Of a DNA stretch of 64,000 bases, positions 44,201-52,988 are shown piece after piece. The stretch's first letter is position 1; each line of letters begins with the position of its first letter. The translations under genes were made by a program, and so were the position numbers. Origin of the DNA: Acetobacter sacchari (GTDB lineage Bacteria > Pseudomonadota > Alphaproteobacteria > Acetobacterales > Acetobacteraceae); NCBI RefSeq assembly GCF_017377715.1, contig NZ_JAFVMF010000010.1, forward strand, positions 113,938 through 177,937. Direction: 5' to 3'. The notes under the pieces were generated by a model. It made no database searches, was not told where the DNA came from, and saw only the letters and a list, made by a program, of their open reading frames with translations.

Positions 44201-44503
44201 GATGTCCACTTTCAAGGGGTATGGACGAGCCAAATCGCTCCATGTTTGGAGTTGTTGCTCGATGTAGACGTGTAAGGCTGGAGGCGAGTCCGCTGAACGT
44301 CGGTTGACCATCTCTGATGCGCGGATTGGATACCGCCTGTCCGGTCTTCGTCCGGGGCTATGTCCGGTCTTACGTCGGGCATCGGCTCTTGGCCGGCCTC
44401 CAAGCGTCCGTCGGAAATTCCCCACCGTGGTCTCGCCTCCAGCCCTGCACATCGCCGGAGTCAGGTAATTCGGTCTCCTTGAACTAGGTTAGCCAATATT
44501 CTC
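44201..44503. other. No gene recognised
   Basis: A minus-strand frame runs through (containing YIEQQLQTWSDLARPYPLKVDIRASG), but with no start signal. It may be the remains of another mobile element interrupted by the IS66-derived and IS110 sequences. Confidence 0.35.
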
Positions 44504-45634
44504 TCAGTTGACGGCCCCAGGCGTCGGCATCGGGTCTACATGGCGCGCGATGTCCCAGAGGAACCCTACCAGTTCACGAGCAATCGCCGTTGTTACGACG
44601 GTGGCTCGCTTCCCCTTCGCTATAAGCCGTCTGTAGCGCGCGCAAAGCCGGGCCTGGGCTTTCCAGGCGATACCCCGTATCGCTTCTGGCACAGCGAGTT
44701 GACGACGCTGATGCGCTGCTCCGAGGTCGGCCGAGTGTCGATAGGTCCATGCCGCCTCGACGAGAGCTGTTCGGGCTCGGACATTTCCTGTTTTGGTGAT
44801 GCCGCCCTGTCGACGCGCTTCACCAGTCGAACGCTCTGATGGCACGAGGCCGAGAAAGGCCATGAGATGCCGGGGATGATCGAAGCGACGCAAATCGCCA
44901 GCTTCCGCCACAAGTGTTGTAGCTGTCGCAAATGCGATCCCTCGTAGCGACTGCAGGGCGGCTACCACCGGAGCCATTGTCCATTGCGGCACAAACTCCA
45001 CAAGTGCAGCTTCAATTCTGCCGATACGCTCAGCAGCCGCTCGCACAGCGCCAAGCAATTCCTGAAACGCCAATCTTTGGGCGGGATGGGCAAAACTTTG
45101 ACCGTCGAGCCAACGCAGATGGCGGCCGCCCCAAGTCGCCGTTCCAGGATAGGACCTGCCATGGCGGAGCAAAAATGAGGAGACGTGCTGCCGCTTGCGT
45201 CGATAATCTTCACTCGCGATGCCCTTGGTTCGCACGAGATCCCGGATGGATTCATGTGTTTCGTCCGGCACCCAGACGGATGTCAGTTCACCGGATCGAA
45301 GCAGCCGCGCCAGCCCCTCCGCATCGCGTCTATTCGTTTTAACCCGGTCGCTCGCACGTCGCGGGATCAACGACGGGGCTACCACCATACAATCGTGCCC
45401 AAGTGATCGAACTTGGCGGTAAAGGCCATATCCCGTAGGCCCGGCCTCGTAGCAAAAATGGATCGTCTCGTAGCGATCTTCCAGCTTGCGGATCAGTTTG
45501 ACTGTTGCCTCCGGCGTACTGTCGATCTCGCCGAGATACCGGATCTGGCCCTCTCGACCGTCCTCCGCTACCGCAAACGCATTGCGCTTCTTCGCGACGT
45601 CGATACCAACAAATACTTGTCCTTGCCGTTCCAT
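44504..45634 (-). CDS. IS110-family transposase
   Basis: 376 residues. The N-terminal DEDD domain starts with FVGIDVAKKRNAFAV and includes EAGPTGYGLYR and KTNRRDAEGLARLL. The C-terminal domain has LRGIAFATATTLVAEAGDL and FLGLVPSERSTG. The family uses an RNA made from the element's end to choose both its target and donor DNA. The C-terminal Ser is plausible but I cannot place it surely. It appears intact. Confidence 0.9.
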   Translation of the reverse strand: MERQGQVFVGIDVAKKRNAFAVAEDGREGQIRYLGEIDSTPEATVKLIRKLEDRYETIHFCYEAGPTGYGLYRQVRSLGHDCMVVAPSLIPRRASDRVKTNRRDAEGLARLLRSGELTSVWVPDETHESIRDLVRTKGIASEDYRRKRQHVSSFLLRHGRSYPGTATWGGRHLRWLDGQSFAHPAQRLAFQELLGAVRAAAERIGRIEAALVEFVPQWTMAPVVAALQSLRGIAFATATTLVAEAGDLRRFDHPRHLMAFLGLVPSERSTGEARRQGGITKTGNVRARTALVEAAWTYRHSADLGAAHQRRQLAVPEAIRGIAWKAQARLCARYRRLIAKGKRATVVTTAIARELVGFLWDIARHVDPMPTPGAVN

Positions 45635-46045
45635 GTGCGCCTCCCGTGCGACCGAGTACTCCCCGGCCTACCCGGGCAGAACAGCTCACTCTCCTTGCCA
45701 CGCAGTGAGCAACTCAAAACGCATGGTGGACATACGGTCTTACACGAGGTGTGCGCCGTGAAGTGTGGAAAACACCCCTTCGCAACGCCTTCCCCCTCCT
45801 GCTCATCCGCCGTCCGCCCCTCTTCTCTTTGGACAGTGTCTTCTGTCTCGCTTCCTTCGAGCAGATCTTCTCCCGCTCCAGTAGCGCCAGTGTCCGGGGC
45901 GCCCCTGCGGGGTTCGCTCGCTCAGCCTCGCTAGGCGGCATAGCCGCCAAGCTCAGTCGAGCCCCCTGCGGGGTCTCGCCACTTTCGTGCTTAGGCTCGC
46001 CGCCATCCTTTCACACCATGCGAATACCATGCGTTGTGTAAGTAA
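45635..46045. other. IS110 flank and hairpin-rich DNA before ssb
   Basis: The first ~150 bp upstream of the transposase are where IS110 elements of this subgroup encode their guide (bridge) RNA. Beyond lie the hairpins GGCGGCATAGCCGCC and CCCCTGCGGGG. No protein gene is seen. Confidence 0.4.
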
Positions 46046-46190
46046 ATAATGGGCATACGGAAAGAAAAACTGTTTCTGTTCTTGTGATCAATCGTAAAAA
46101 CACATGATTTATTTTGCGTTTTTTGCATTTTGTGCTTGCATTGATTGGGCGGTCGTACTACTCTTTACTTGTGGACGGGAAGACCGGACA
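46046..46190 (+). promoter_or_regulatory. Promoter B of the second ssb operon
   Basis: GGGCATACGGAAAGAAAA, then a T-rich stretch, TTGCAT (46136) and TACTCT (46159) with 17 bp between, then TTTACTTGTGGACGGG. Apart from point changes this equals promoter A at 40113. Confidence 0.65.
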
Positions 46191-46247
46191 CAGAAACCGC
46201 CAGTAAAAACGGTGTCAATTACATAATAGCTGTGAAGGAATAGTGTT

Positions 46248-46682
46248 ATGGCTGGATCTGTTAACAAAGTCATCCTCGTCGGTAACCTCGGCAAAGACCC
46301 CGAAGTCCGTCACTCTCAGGGCGGTCAGAAGATCGTCAGCTTCTCACTCGCGACCAGCGAGACCTGGAACGATCGTCAGTCAGGCGAGCGTCAGGAGCGC
46401 ACCGAATGGCACCGCATCGTCATTTTCAATGACCGCCTCGGGGATGTGGCCGAACGCTTCCTGAGCAAGGGCCGCAAGGTTTACATCGAAGGCACGTTGC
46501 AGACCCGCAAATGGACCGGGCAGGACGGCAAGGACAACTACACCACCGAAATCGTGCTTCCTCGCTTCGGCGGCGAGCTGACAATCCTCGACACCCGCCA
46601 CAACGAGGAAGGCGGGCAGGGCGGCTCAACCTCACGCGCACCGGGCGGTCATTCCGATCTCGATGACGAAGTCCCTTTTTGA
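46248..46682 (+). CDS. ssb: Single-stranded DNA-binding protein, canonical
   Basis: 144 residues. SVNKVILVGNLGKDPEVRH, FSLATSETWNDRQSGERQE, RTEWHRIVIF and GRKVYIEGTLQTRKW mark the OB fold. A glycine- and serine-rich linker leads to the acidic tip DLDDEVPF, which binds replication and repair partners. It is fully canonical, unlike the copy at 25986. It is the first gene behind promoter B. Confidence 0.95.
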   Translation: MAGSVNKVILVGNLGKDPEVRHSQGGQKIVSFSLATSETWNDRQSGERQERTEWHRIVIFNDRLGDVAERFLSKGRKVYIEGTLQTRKWTGQDGKDNYTTEIVLPRFGGELTILDTRHNEEGGQGGSTSRAPGGHSDLDDEVPF

Positions 46683-46745
46683 AGGCACGGAGTTTAACGA
46701 ATGGTCGGGATGATGTCCCGACCAGAGAGGCCGGAGAGCGATCCC

Positions 46746-47180
46746 ATGCAGACCTTGTTCAACACTCTTCTTGAAGAAGCCAGAAGCGCCGCCTCGCAGG
46801 GCAATGGCTGCTCATACGAACTCTATGTTCAGAAATTCACCAGTGAAATCGACCGGCGGGCGGCGAAGTTAGCGCCCGAAGAGGCGGCGCAATTGGTCGC
46901 TATGGCGACCTCGCAGGGCGATTACGTCGCACCGTGCGACCAGGTCAGGTTTCCCGGCTGTTGCTCGCACGGCATCGAATGGGGCTGCTGTCCGGCCGGA
47001 TGTGACGATGACGACGGGTCGTGGTGCGATGACGCGCGGCATGACGACATCATCGCGCTTGAAGCGCAGTTTCAGAAAGAACTCGCAGCGGAAGAAGAGC
47101 GGGAGAGGCTGGAATTGATCGCCGCCCGCGACGCTCGCGTCCTCGACCGGATACACTCCTTCAGACAAAGGACCGCGTAA
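46746..47180 (+). CDS. Hypothetical cysteine-rich protein
   Basis: 144 residues from the ATG behind GGAGAG; an in-frame ATG at 46701 is an alternative. The middle is rich in Cys (FPGCCSHGIEWGCCPAGC) beside an acidic stretch, suggesting metal binding. The C-terminus is helical. The stop overlaps the next start. Confidence 0.6.
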   Translation: MQTLFNTLLEEARSAASQGNGCSYELYVQKFTSEIDRRAAKLAPEEAAQLVAMATSQGDYVAPCDQVRFPGCCSHGIEWGCCPAGCDDDDGSWCDDARHDDIIALEAQFQKELAAEEERERLELIAARDARVLDRIHSFRQRTA

Positions 47181-47554
47181 TGACTCCCCCCGTGCATCCC
47201 GCGCTCGAAGCCGTTTTGTGCGAGCTGGTCGAGCCGTTCGATCCCCGTCTCGCCGAGGCGGTCAGGAATCAGCCATTCCACCGGGCCGCGCTTATCAAGG
47301 CGTTCTGCGACAGCTTCGCCGTCCAGTATCCAAACCGGGCAGTGTGGCTCGATACGCTCCGACAGAACGCCTTCAGGGCCATCGTTCTCGACAAGATCGG
47401 GCGTGGCGTCGCGTCAGACGATGAAATTGCCGGTCTGGTCTACGCTGAAGTCGCACGCATCCCCGTCCACGGGCAAGTTCCGGCATGGCAGGCCGACGCC
47501 GTCTTCCGCCTCACCCGTGAGCTGCGCGCCGCTAACGCAAGCGTTGCGGCATAG
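47180..47554 (+). CDS. Hypothetical protein
   Basis: 124 residues, coupled to the gene before. Helical, cytoplasmic in composition; FDPRLAEAVRNQPFHRAALI is the most distinct part. No family. Confidence 0.6.
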   Translation: MTPPVHPALEAVLCELVEPFDPRLAEAVRNQPFHRAALIKAFCDSFAVQYPNRAVWLDTLRQNAFRAIVLDKIGRGVASDDEIAGLVYAEVARIPVHGQVPAWQADAVFRLTRELRAANASVAA

Positions 47555-47561
47555 CTGCACG

Positions 47562-48041
47562 ATGAACGGCAACCCTTCTTCTCCCGCAGGCCCGGCGCCG
47601 CGCCTTTCCGGAAGCAGGCTCTATCGCTGCCTCATGGTTCTCGGCTGGTCAGAACGCCTCGCAGCCGAGCGATGCCACGTCCACCGCACGCAGCTTCGCC
47701 GCGCTATCGACGGTACGTCCTCATTGCCCCCGGACATATCCTCATGGCTCCTCGATCTCGAAAAAGCTTATTTGGACCGGCCCTGCCCGCGTCTGCGAAC
47801 AGCCGATCCCATCGCCGCAGGGCAGGGGCGCACGGATGCGAAACAGGATCAGCAGGCTGTCGGCGCCTACCTCGCCCGCGAGGAGGAGAAGAACCGGGCC
47901 ACACGCCACGCGCTGGCCGATATCGACGCGGGACGCGTCGTTGATCAAGACGTCGTGCGCCAATGGGCGGCCAGCCTCGATAGCGACACGCCGCGCCCCC
48001 TGCCGGCTCCCTGTCAGGATTCTAGCGAGAACGCCCCATAA
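47562..48041 (+). CDS. Hypothetical protein with helix-turn-helix-like N-terminus
   Basis: 159 residues. LGWSERLAAERCHVHRTQLRRA near residue 30 resembles a DNA-binding helix pair. The C-terminal RHALADIDAGRVVDQDVVRQW resembles the end of small antitoxin proteins. No toxin is adjacent. The 3' end overlaps a convergent gene by 28 bp. Confidence 0.55.
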   Translation: MNGNPSSPAGPAPRLSGSRLYRCLMVLGWSERLAAERCHVHRTQLRRAIDGTSSLPPDISSWLLDLEKAYLDRPCPRLRTADPIAAGQGRTDAKQDQQAVGAYLAREEEKNRATRHALADIDAGRVVDQDVVRQWAASLDSDTPRPLPAPCQDSSENAP

Positions 48042-48238
48042 AGCGCGACCGCGACGCCACAGACAGAAATCACGAAGACCGCCGCGATCCGCCAAAAAGG
48101 AAATGCGGCTCCGCTCGCATTTCCGTCCTCGGCCATTACGGCGCCTTCCACAAGCAACTTCCAGCAGCCAATGACGCCGCTGATCGCCATGCCAGCAGCT
48201 ACAAACAATAAAGCCGCCTGCGTCAGGTATAGGCCCAT
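48014..48238 (-). CDS. Small two-helix membrane protein
   Basis: 74 residues with hydrophobic stretches AALLFVAAGMAISGVIGCW and WRIAAVFVISVCGVAVALYG. It lies at the downstream end of the minus-strand transfer-region genes. No family. Confidence 0.55.
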   Translation of the reverse strand: MGLYLTQAALLFVAAGMAISGVIGCWKLLVEGAVMAEDGNASGAAFPFWRIAAVFVISVCGVAVALYGAFSLES

Positions 48239-48247
48239 AGAATAACC

Positions 48248-48646
48248 TCAGTGGCTGAAAATGAACCCAAGCTTACCATCCGCGCGAATGGCAGGCTGGC
48301 ACCGAAGGGCGGGATCGCTTACGGCAACATATCGCCGAATTGCAGAAGCTTTGATCCACACCTGTTTGTTCAGAAAGTTTACTGCGGGGATATAACCGTT
48401 TGTTTCCTTCGCCGAATCAGACACCGCGATTACGCTTTCCGCAGGGCCATTCGTTGATGCGGAATCATTAGGAGCTGATCGATAGTAGATCGTCTGTGAT
48501 GCATCGCGCATCTCATCTTCGGTTTGATTCAGCATCATGCAGTGAAATTGGGGCAGGGGTTTCTTCGGCATTGCGTAGGATGCCTGTGAAAACAGTCCGA
48601 AGGTCAGGCTTCCTAATATAGAAGCCGCTTTTCTATAATGACGCAT
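48248..48646 (-). CDS. Secreted hypothetical protein
   Basis: 132 residues; a signal peptide (ASILGSLTFGLFSQASYA) is followed by a mature part with two Cys (HCMMLN and RCQPAI). The middle resembles SH3-like pieces (KQVWIKASAI). It may act in the periplasm with the lytic transglycosylase-like neighbour. Confidence 0.55.
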   Translation of the reverse strand: MRHYRKAASILGSLTFGLFSQASYAMPKKPLPQFHCMMLNQTEDEMRDASQTIYYRSAPNDSASTNGPAESVIAVSDSAKETNGYIPAVNFLNKQVWIKASAIRRYVAVSDPALRCQPAIRADGKLGFIFSH

Positions 48647-48655
48647 TATATTTCC

Positions 48656-49474
48656 TCAGGCTGATAGTATTGGAGCTGAAGCTGAAGACCCCATTTTGGC
48701 CGAGACACTAGCACGCCACTGGCCAACGGTCTCGCCAGCCGTGATCCCGTTATTAGCTAGAGATGTAGCTGACATATTGGGCAGAAGCCCTGCCATTGGG
48801 GTATCGTCATCCGCCTGAGCAATTTTTGCGCCATTGGAAGGCCCAAAATTATAATAACCACGCGCATCAAGCGCAGTCGGGTTGCTGATTCCCGCGCTCT
48901 GGAGCGATGTTGCGGCGTCTTTGAGATATTGAGCCGCAGCGACAGCCTGCGTGGCCGGGTCCTGTTGCCCTGACGTCCCCGTGTCGGTGATGCTCGACGC
49001 AAGGCTTGGATTAGAGGCCAGGGCTTTCTGAAGTTCCTCGCTGTACGTCCCGTTCGACATCTGGAAAGCCCCGGTGATCGTGTTGCCACCGCCAGCGGTG
49101 TTCACGTTCTGGCAACCAGACTCCACAACGCAGGTCGCCGCAAGAGCGTCAGGATTCACCCCGAGCGCGCTCGCGTTCTGTGCAGCGGCGTATCCCCATG
49201 ACTGCGAATACATCGATTGCAGGGCGTCAGTCCCGCTTCCGGAACTGGTCGTGGTCGATACGACGGATCCGCTGCCGCTAATCTGTTGCGTCGTCGACGA
49301 GGTGGGCGGCGTCCAGTCGCCCATGCCGATTTCCTGATAGGTTGCGTTGACAGTGGGCGGCAGGCCAGCGGGCACATTGACCGTCTGGGCCGCCGCCGGG
49401 TAGATCACGAAGCAGCATCCGAGCAGCTGCACCGCTTTCCACGAGCGACGGGGAGCATGGTTTCTCGGTCTCAC
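48656..49474 (-). CDS. Lytic-transglycosylase-like transfer protein
   Basis: 272 residues from a GTG with the site AGGAGG; the longer frame runs through the operator and is not needed. A signal peptide (LLGCCFVIYPAAAQ) is followed by a transglycosylase-type core: ALAATCVVESGCQNVN gives the catalytic Glu, and TITGAFQMSNGTYSE the GxFQ loop. GYYNFGPSNG is also typical of SLT domains. Such VirB1-like enzymes open the cell wall for a secretion or conjugation channel. It is the only visible channel-related gene in the window. Confidence 0.7.
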   Translation of the reverse strand: MRPRNHAPRRSWKAVQLLGCCFVIYPAAAQTVNVPAGLPPTVNATYQEIGMGDWTPPTSSTTQQISGSGSVVSTTTSSGSGTDALQSMYSQSWGYAAAQNASALGVNPDALAATCVVESGCQNVNTAGGGNTITGAFQMSNGTYSEELQKALASNPSLASSITDTGTSGQQDPATQAVAAAQYLKDAATSLQSAGISNPTALDARGYYNFGPSNGAKIAQADDDTPMAGLLPNMSATSLANNGITAGETVGQWRASVSAKMGSSASAPILSA

Positions 49475-49512
49475 GGGTTCCTCCTGAAGTGGCGATGCCC
49501 AAGTCTGGCCGG

Positions 49513-49528
49513 TCATGATGCGACGAGA
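49513..49528 (-). promoter_or_regulatory. Dispersed motif before the transglycosylase gene
   Basis: On the minus strand it reads TCTCGTCGCATCATGA, 39 bp before the GTG start. Confidence 0.55.
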
Positions 49529-49580
49529 TTCAAAAAAATGAGGCCCGGTGTTTGAGTGTGTCCAAAATGGCCACATCCGG

Positions 49581-50048
49581 TCATGGGAGGCGTCCAAGCA
49601 CGAAGCCAACCAGAATGAGCATCGCCGCCCAGAAGACGATCAGGCCGGTCGAACGCCACTGATAACGGTCAGCAATCAACTTGGCCCGACGCCCGACCTC
49701 AGGCTCCAGCGCTCCGAACACCCTGGAGACCACATCCAGAACACGCCTTTCGACCATCTTCTCGTTGATCGAGTTCAGCGTGCGCGCAGCGTCGACGCCG
49801 TCGCCAAGGGCATGTTCGATGCTGCGTCGCTCCGCCTGCAGCATCAGCAGCGTGTCGTTCAACGTCCGTGGCATCCTGTCCAGCGCACGGTTCTGTGCCT
49901 CCAGCACAGCGATAATCGCCAGAAAGAAACGCCCGTTCGGTGAGTCGGGGCGCGCCGTGAAGTGTTGAAGAGCCCGCTTCAGCTCCTCGATCGCCTGGTC
50001 ATGCGTCGGCGTCGCCTCAACCGGGGCTTTGCGGGCAGGTTGGCTCAC
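49581..50048 (-). CDS. Transfer-region protein with C-terminal membrane anchor
   Basis: 155 residues; helical, with a single membrane helix near the end (STGLIVFWAAMLILVGFVLG). It lies 2 bp behind the TraL-like ATPase gene, so they form one operon. Probably a membrane-bound partner of mobilisation. No named family. Confidence 0.6.
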   Translation of the reverse strand: MSQPARKAPVEATPTHDQAIEELKRALQHFTARPDSPNGRFFLAIIAVLEAQNRALDRMPRTLNDTLLMLQAERRSIEHALGDGVDAARTLNSINEKMVERRVLDVVSRVFGALEPEVGRRAKLIADRYQWRSTGLIVFWAAMLILVGFVLGRLP

Positions 50049-50050
50049 GT

Positions 50051-50899
50051 TTACACCAGTTCTCTGGGCTTCGGCGGACCCAGAGGCATGTCGGGGAGAA
50101 GATCGGGATTGATCTGCGCCAGAAACTCCGGAAACGCCTGATAGAACCAGACCTCAGCCCGCATCCGGTCGAACAGGCCGGATGGCGAGTGCCCTTCCGT
50201 CTGCTTGTCATCACAGAAGTCAGCGTAGGACAGCCGCCGGTCCGTGATCTCATCCATGCCGTCCAGTTCGGGCATGAGATAGACGCCGCCGTTATCGTCG
50301 GTTGCGTCGGCCGCAGCGTTCATCACGGCTTTTGTCTGCCGGATTTTATCAAAATGGCTGTCGCTGTTGTATCCGAGGGGCAGAAGCCCGCGATTCAGCA
50401 CGACGATGCTGTTTCCTGGCAGGAAGCGTCGCTTTTCCTGAAGATCCTGAAGGTAGTCGGCGTCAGCTAGTTCCGTGCCGAGCATATAGACCACCACCAC
50501 CTTGATCCCGAACTTCTCAAGCTGCGGCACCAAAGGCGTGCTGTTGATGATTTCATGGAAGGCGGTCCAGCCGCCGCCGATGTCGAGAATCACGTCCTTC
50601 TGCCGCCTGACCATCCCCTCGATCTGCTGTTCAAGCCAGACAGTCTGCTCTTTCAGGTTGCCGGTATTCGGTTTCTTCGCCGTGCGATGGAAATGGGAAA
50701 TGGAATGCGAGACGTTGAGGTGGTCGGTGTTCCAGATCTCGACCTCTCCGCCCTGGCGCATAACGGTTTCGGCCAGAGCGTTCAGGAAAACGGTCTTGCC
50801 TGTCCGCTGTCTGCCGACTGCGGTCAGGAGGACTGGCGGCTTGGAGCGGATGGACCTTGCGGGTTTGGCGTCCGTCGCGGCTGGTTTGATGGCGTTCAT
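50051..50899 (-). CDS. TraL-like P-loop ATPase
   Basis: 282 residues. The P-loop LTAVGRQRTGKTVFLNAL near residue 25 lacks the second Gly-Lys of ParA, as in TraL-type mobilisation ATPases. Walker B is probably VILDIGGGWTAF near 95. It is encoded between a membrane protein and the TraK-like protein, a common order on mobilisable plasmids. Confidence 0.7.
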   Translation of the reverse strand: MNAIKPAATDAKPARSIRSKPPVLLTAVGRQRTGKTVFLNALAETVMRQGGEVEIWNTDHLNVSHSISHFHRTAKKPNTGNLKEQTVWLEQQIEGMVRRQKDVILDIGGGWTAFHEIINSTPLVPQLEKFGIKVVVVYMLGTELADADYLQDLQEKRRFLPGNSIVVLNRGLLPLGYNSDSHFDKIRQTKAVMNAAADATDDNGGVYLMPELDGMDEITDRRLSYADFCDDKQTEGHSPSGLFDRMRAEVWFYQAFPEFLAQINPDLLPDMPLGPPKPRELV

Positions 50900-50966
50900 T
50901 GAGATGCTCCCTGCATGGTGCGGCGTTCCCGTGTATGGAAATGCCGTTCAGGGGGATTTCATCGGC

Positions 50967-50984
50967 TCATGATGCGACCAGATA
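50967..50984 (-). promoter_or_regulatory. Dispersed motif before the TraL-like operon
   Basis: On the minus strand it reads TATCTGGTCGCATCATGA, 68 bp before the start. Confidence 0.55.
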
Positions 50985-51025
50985 GCTTTCTGTAAAAAAA
51001 AGCAGGGTGAAGACTGTCCTGATAT

Positions 51026-51745
51026 TCACTCCTCTGCGCGCTCTCGCTCCTTGGGAGACAGGAAGACCAGTTCGTCGTCAGGGACGTCCTCCCCCGCGAG
51101 AAGGCGGTCCAGGATGGCTCTTCGTTCACTGATGATCACGCGGAGCCCCGGAAGAGAAGCCTCGCCTTCCTCCGCATATTCACGTGCGCCGGACTTGCGG
51201 TTCTTCTGGATCTTCTGCTGGGCGATGGTCAGGTCAAACTTCGCTTGCCCGAGAGTGAAGCGGGCCTTCTCGATCTTGTCCTCCATCGTTTTGGGCAATG
51301 AGCCTGATGGTGGGGAGGCCGACCGGACGGTCAGGGCGGTGTTTTGATGGGCGGTCCGGGCAGGTTGGGCTTCTGAGACTGCCGGTGGCTCGACGAATTC
51401 CGGTTTCCAGTCCTCAGGCAGGCGGCTTGGAGCCACAGGGCGGGTTGCGCTCATTTCCTTGCGCTCGATCCGGGTTCGGTCAGCCTGCTCCTCCTCCCGT
51501 GAGCGTTTGGCTTTTGCCAGACAGACCATCCGCCATGTTTTGCGCACACGCTGAATGGACCGCTTGTCGGTTCCAATCTGGACCCCGTGTTCGATCGCGA
51601 TTTCAACGTAGGGCAACCACATCTCGCCGGGTAGTCGCTCAGCCTCGAGTTCGGTGTGGTTCCTGTAGAGCCATCGATACAACTCCCCGACCTTTCGTTT
51701 GCGGGGCTGGGACCTGAGCCGCTCTTTCAGGCTGGCGAATGTCAT
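51026..51745 (-). CDS. TraK-like conjugation accessory protein
   Basis: 239 residues from the ATG behind AAGGGAG; the longer frame begins in the repeat array. The N-terminal ~90 residues (RSQPRKRKVGELYRWLY, KRSIQRVRKTW) are basic and look like a DNA-binding unit, and the C-terminus is charged and helical. It lies beside the phased repeat array, so it may bind the transfer origin. Family assignment is by context. Confidence 0.55.
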   Translation of the reverse strand: MTFASLKERLRSQPRKRKVGELYRWLYRNHTELEAERLPGEMWLPYVEIAIEHGVQIGTDKRSIQRVRKTWRMVCLAKAKRSREEEQADRTRIERKEMSATRPVAPSRLPEDWKPEFVEPPAVSEAQPARTAHQNTALTVRSASPPSGSLPKTMEDKIEKARFTLGQAKFDLTIAQQKIQKNRKSGAREYAEEGEASLPGLRVIISERRAILDRLLAGEDVPDDELVFLSPKERERAEE

Positions 51746-51822
51746 GGGAACTCCCTTCAGGCTTGCTGACCGGGCGAGGATGGGCGGAACACATGCGACC
51801 AAAAACCAGCATGTGAAGAAAT

Positions 51823-51918
51823 GTGCCACATCCAGACCCACGTCCGGGCCATTTCCGTGCCACCTGACGCCCCATGTCCGTGCCAGAACCGTGACCGTTC
51901 CGTGCCACATCTGTGCCA
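51823..51918. repeat. Helically phased GTGCCA repeats, candidate oriT accessory sites
   Basis: GTGCCA occurs at 51823, 51857, 51880, 51902 and 51913, with weaker copies at 51846 (GGGCCA) and 51891 (GTGACC). All steps are close to multiples of 11 bp, so the sites face one side of the helix. They stand in the 5' region of the TraK-like gene. Confidence 0.6.
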
Positions 51919-52058
51919 CCTGAAATCTGGGCTCTCATACACCATTGCACCCTCAGTGCGGGCGGCTCCGCCGCCAGGGGCGGGCACGCGGGAAAGGGAG
52001 CCAGAATCGTGGCTCCCTTTGGCTCCGAATTCGTTTGATTTTTTTTGAGTGAAATCAG

Positions 52059-52085
52059 TTTTCCGTCGCATGATGGGCGACGATG
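52059..52085 (+). promoter_or_regulatory. Dispersed motif before the Bro-N gene
   Basis: TTCCGTCGCATGATGGGCG stands about 40 bp before the start at 52123. Confidence 0.55.
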
Positions 52086-52122
52086 CTGACGCTATCGAAC
52101 AACTGGATAGAGGCTCAGATCA

Positions 52123-52884
52123 ATGAACAGCGAGAGCGCGCAGCGGAAACGCCAGCAACACAAGGTACCGTTGGTCGTTACGGCTGATAGTCTGCGTTTT
52201 GAGGAACACGGACTGGGAGCGGTATTAATCGAGGGCAAGCGCTGGGTGCTGGCAAAAGAAATTTGCGACGTATTGGGCATCAGCCGTCACAGAAATGCGG
52301 TTACCCGTCTAGATGATGACGAGTGCATGCTTGTGCTGTTGCAGACAGCGGGCGGTCCTCAGGAATCGTACGTCGTTAACGAAAGCGGCGCCTACCACCT
52401 GACGTTCATAGCCACAAAGCCTGTAGCCAAGCGGTTCCGCCGCTGGGTGACGGAAGAAGTTCTGCCGCAGATCCGGCGCACGGGGGAATACCGGTCGGGC
52501 GCAGAGGCGCAGGCCAACAGCGCGCCCAGACCCGAGATCAGCGAGGCCGATCTGCGCCTTCTGAGGCAGCTGAAAGAGGACGACATCTACCAGTCAACCC
52601 GACACCTTGTGACCCGCGTGAACGGCAAATTCTCGGTCGAAAAAGCTTTAAGCGAAGCAAAACGCCCGTGGTCCTATGATCTGGACATGCTGGAACTGAT
52701 TCATCTGGTGAAGCTTGTGCAAATCAGCTGGTTCGCTCTGAATGGGGATATTCGGCGGTCTGATCAGATGCGCCAGTATATGTGCCGTTTGTCTACCGTC
52801 ATGAACCTGCTCGATGACAAACTGGGCACAGGCCCCTACTTCGAGCCGGTATCGTCTGCGTTCCCGGAAGGGCCAATGCAATAG
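52123..52884 (+). CDS. Bro-N domain DNA-binding protein
   Basis: 253 residues. LRFEEHGLGAVLIEGKRWVL, KEICDVLGISRHRNAVTRL and YVVNESGAYHLTFIATKPVA, then RFRRWVTEEVLPQIRRTGEY, match the Bro-N (phage antirepressor) fold at residues ~20-125. The C-terminal part is unassigned. It may regulate the transfer genes around it. A motif copy lies directly upstream. Confidence 0.85.
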   Translation: MNSESAQRKRQQHKVPLVVTADSLRFEEHGLGAVLIEGKRWVLAKEICDVLGISRHRNAVTRLDDDECMLVLLQTAGGPQESYVVNESGAYHLTFIATKPVAKRFRRWVTEEVLPQIRRTGEYRSGAEAQANSAPRPEISEADLRLLRQLKEDDIYQSTRHLVTRVNGKFSVEKALSEAKRPWSYDLDMLELIHLVKLVQISWFALNGDIRRSDQMRQYMCRLSTVMNLLDDKLGTGPYFEPVSSAFPEGPMQ

Positions 52885-52988
52885 GCGTAGGGTCGGTGTT
52901 TTCCGGGGCGGCAAGGGCTGTGGACTCTTGTCGCTCCGTCGTGGCGGGCATTAACGTGCTGACGGCAAAAACAAAAAGTTGGAAGACA

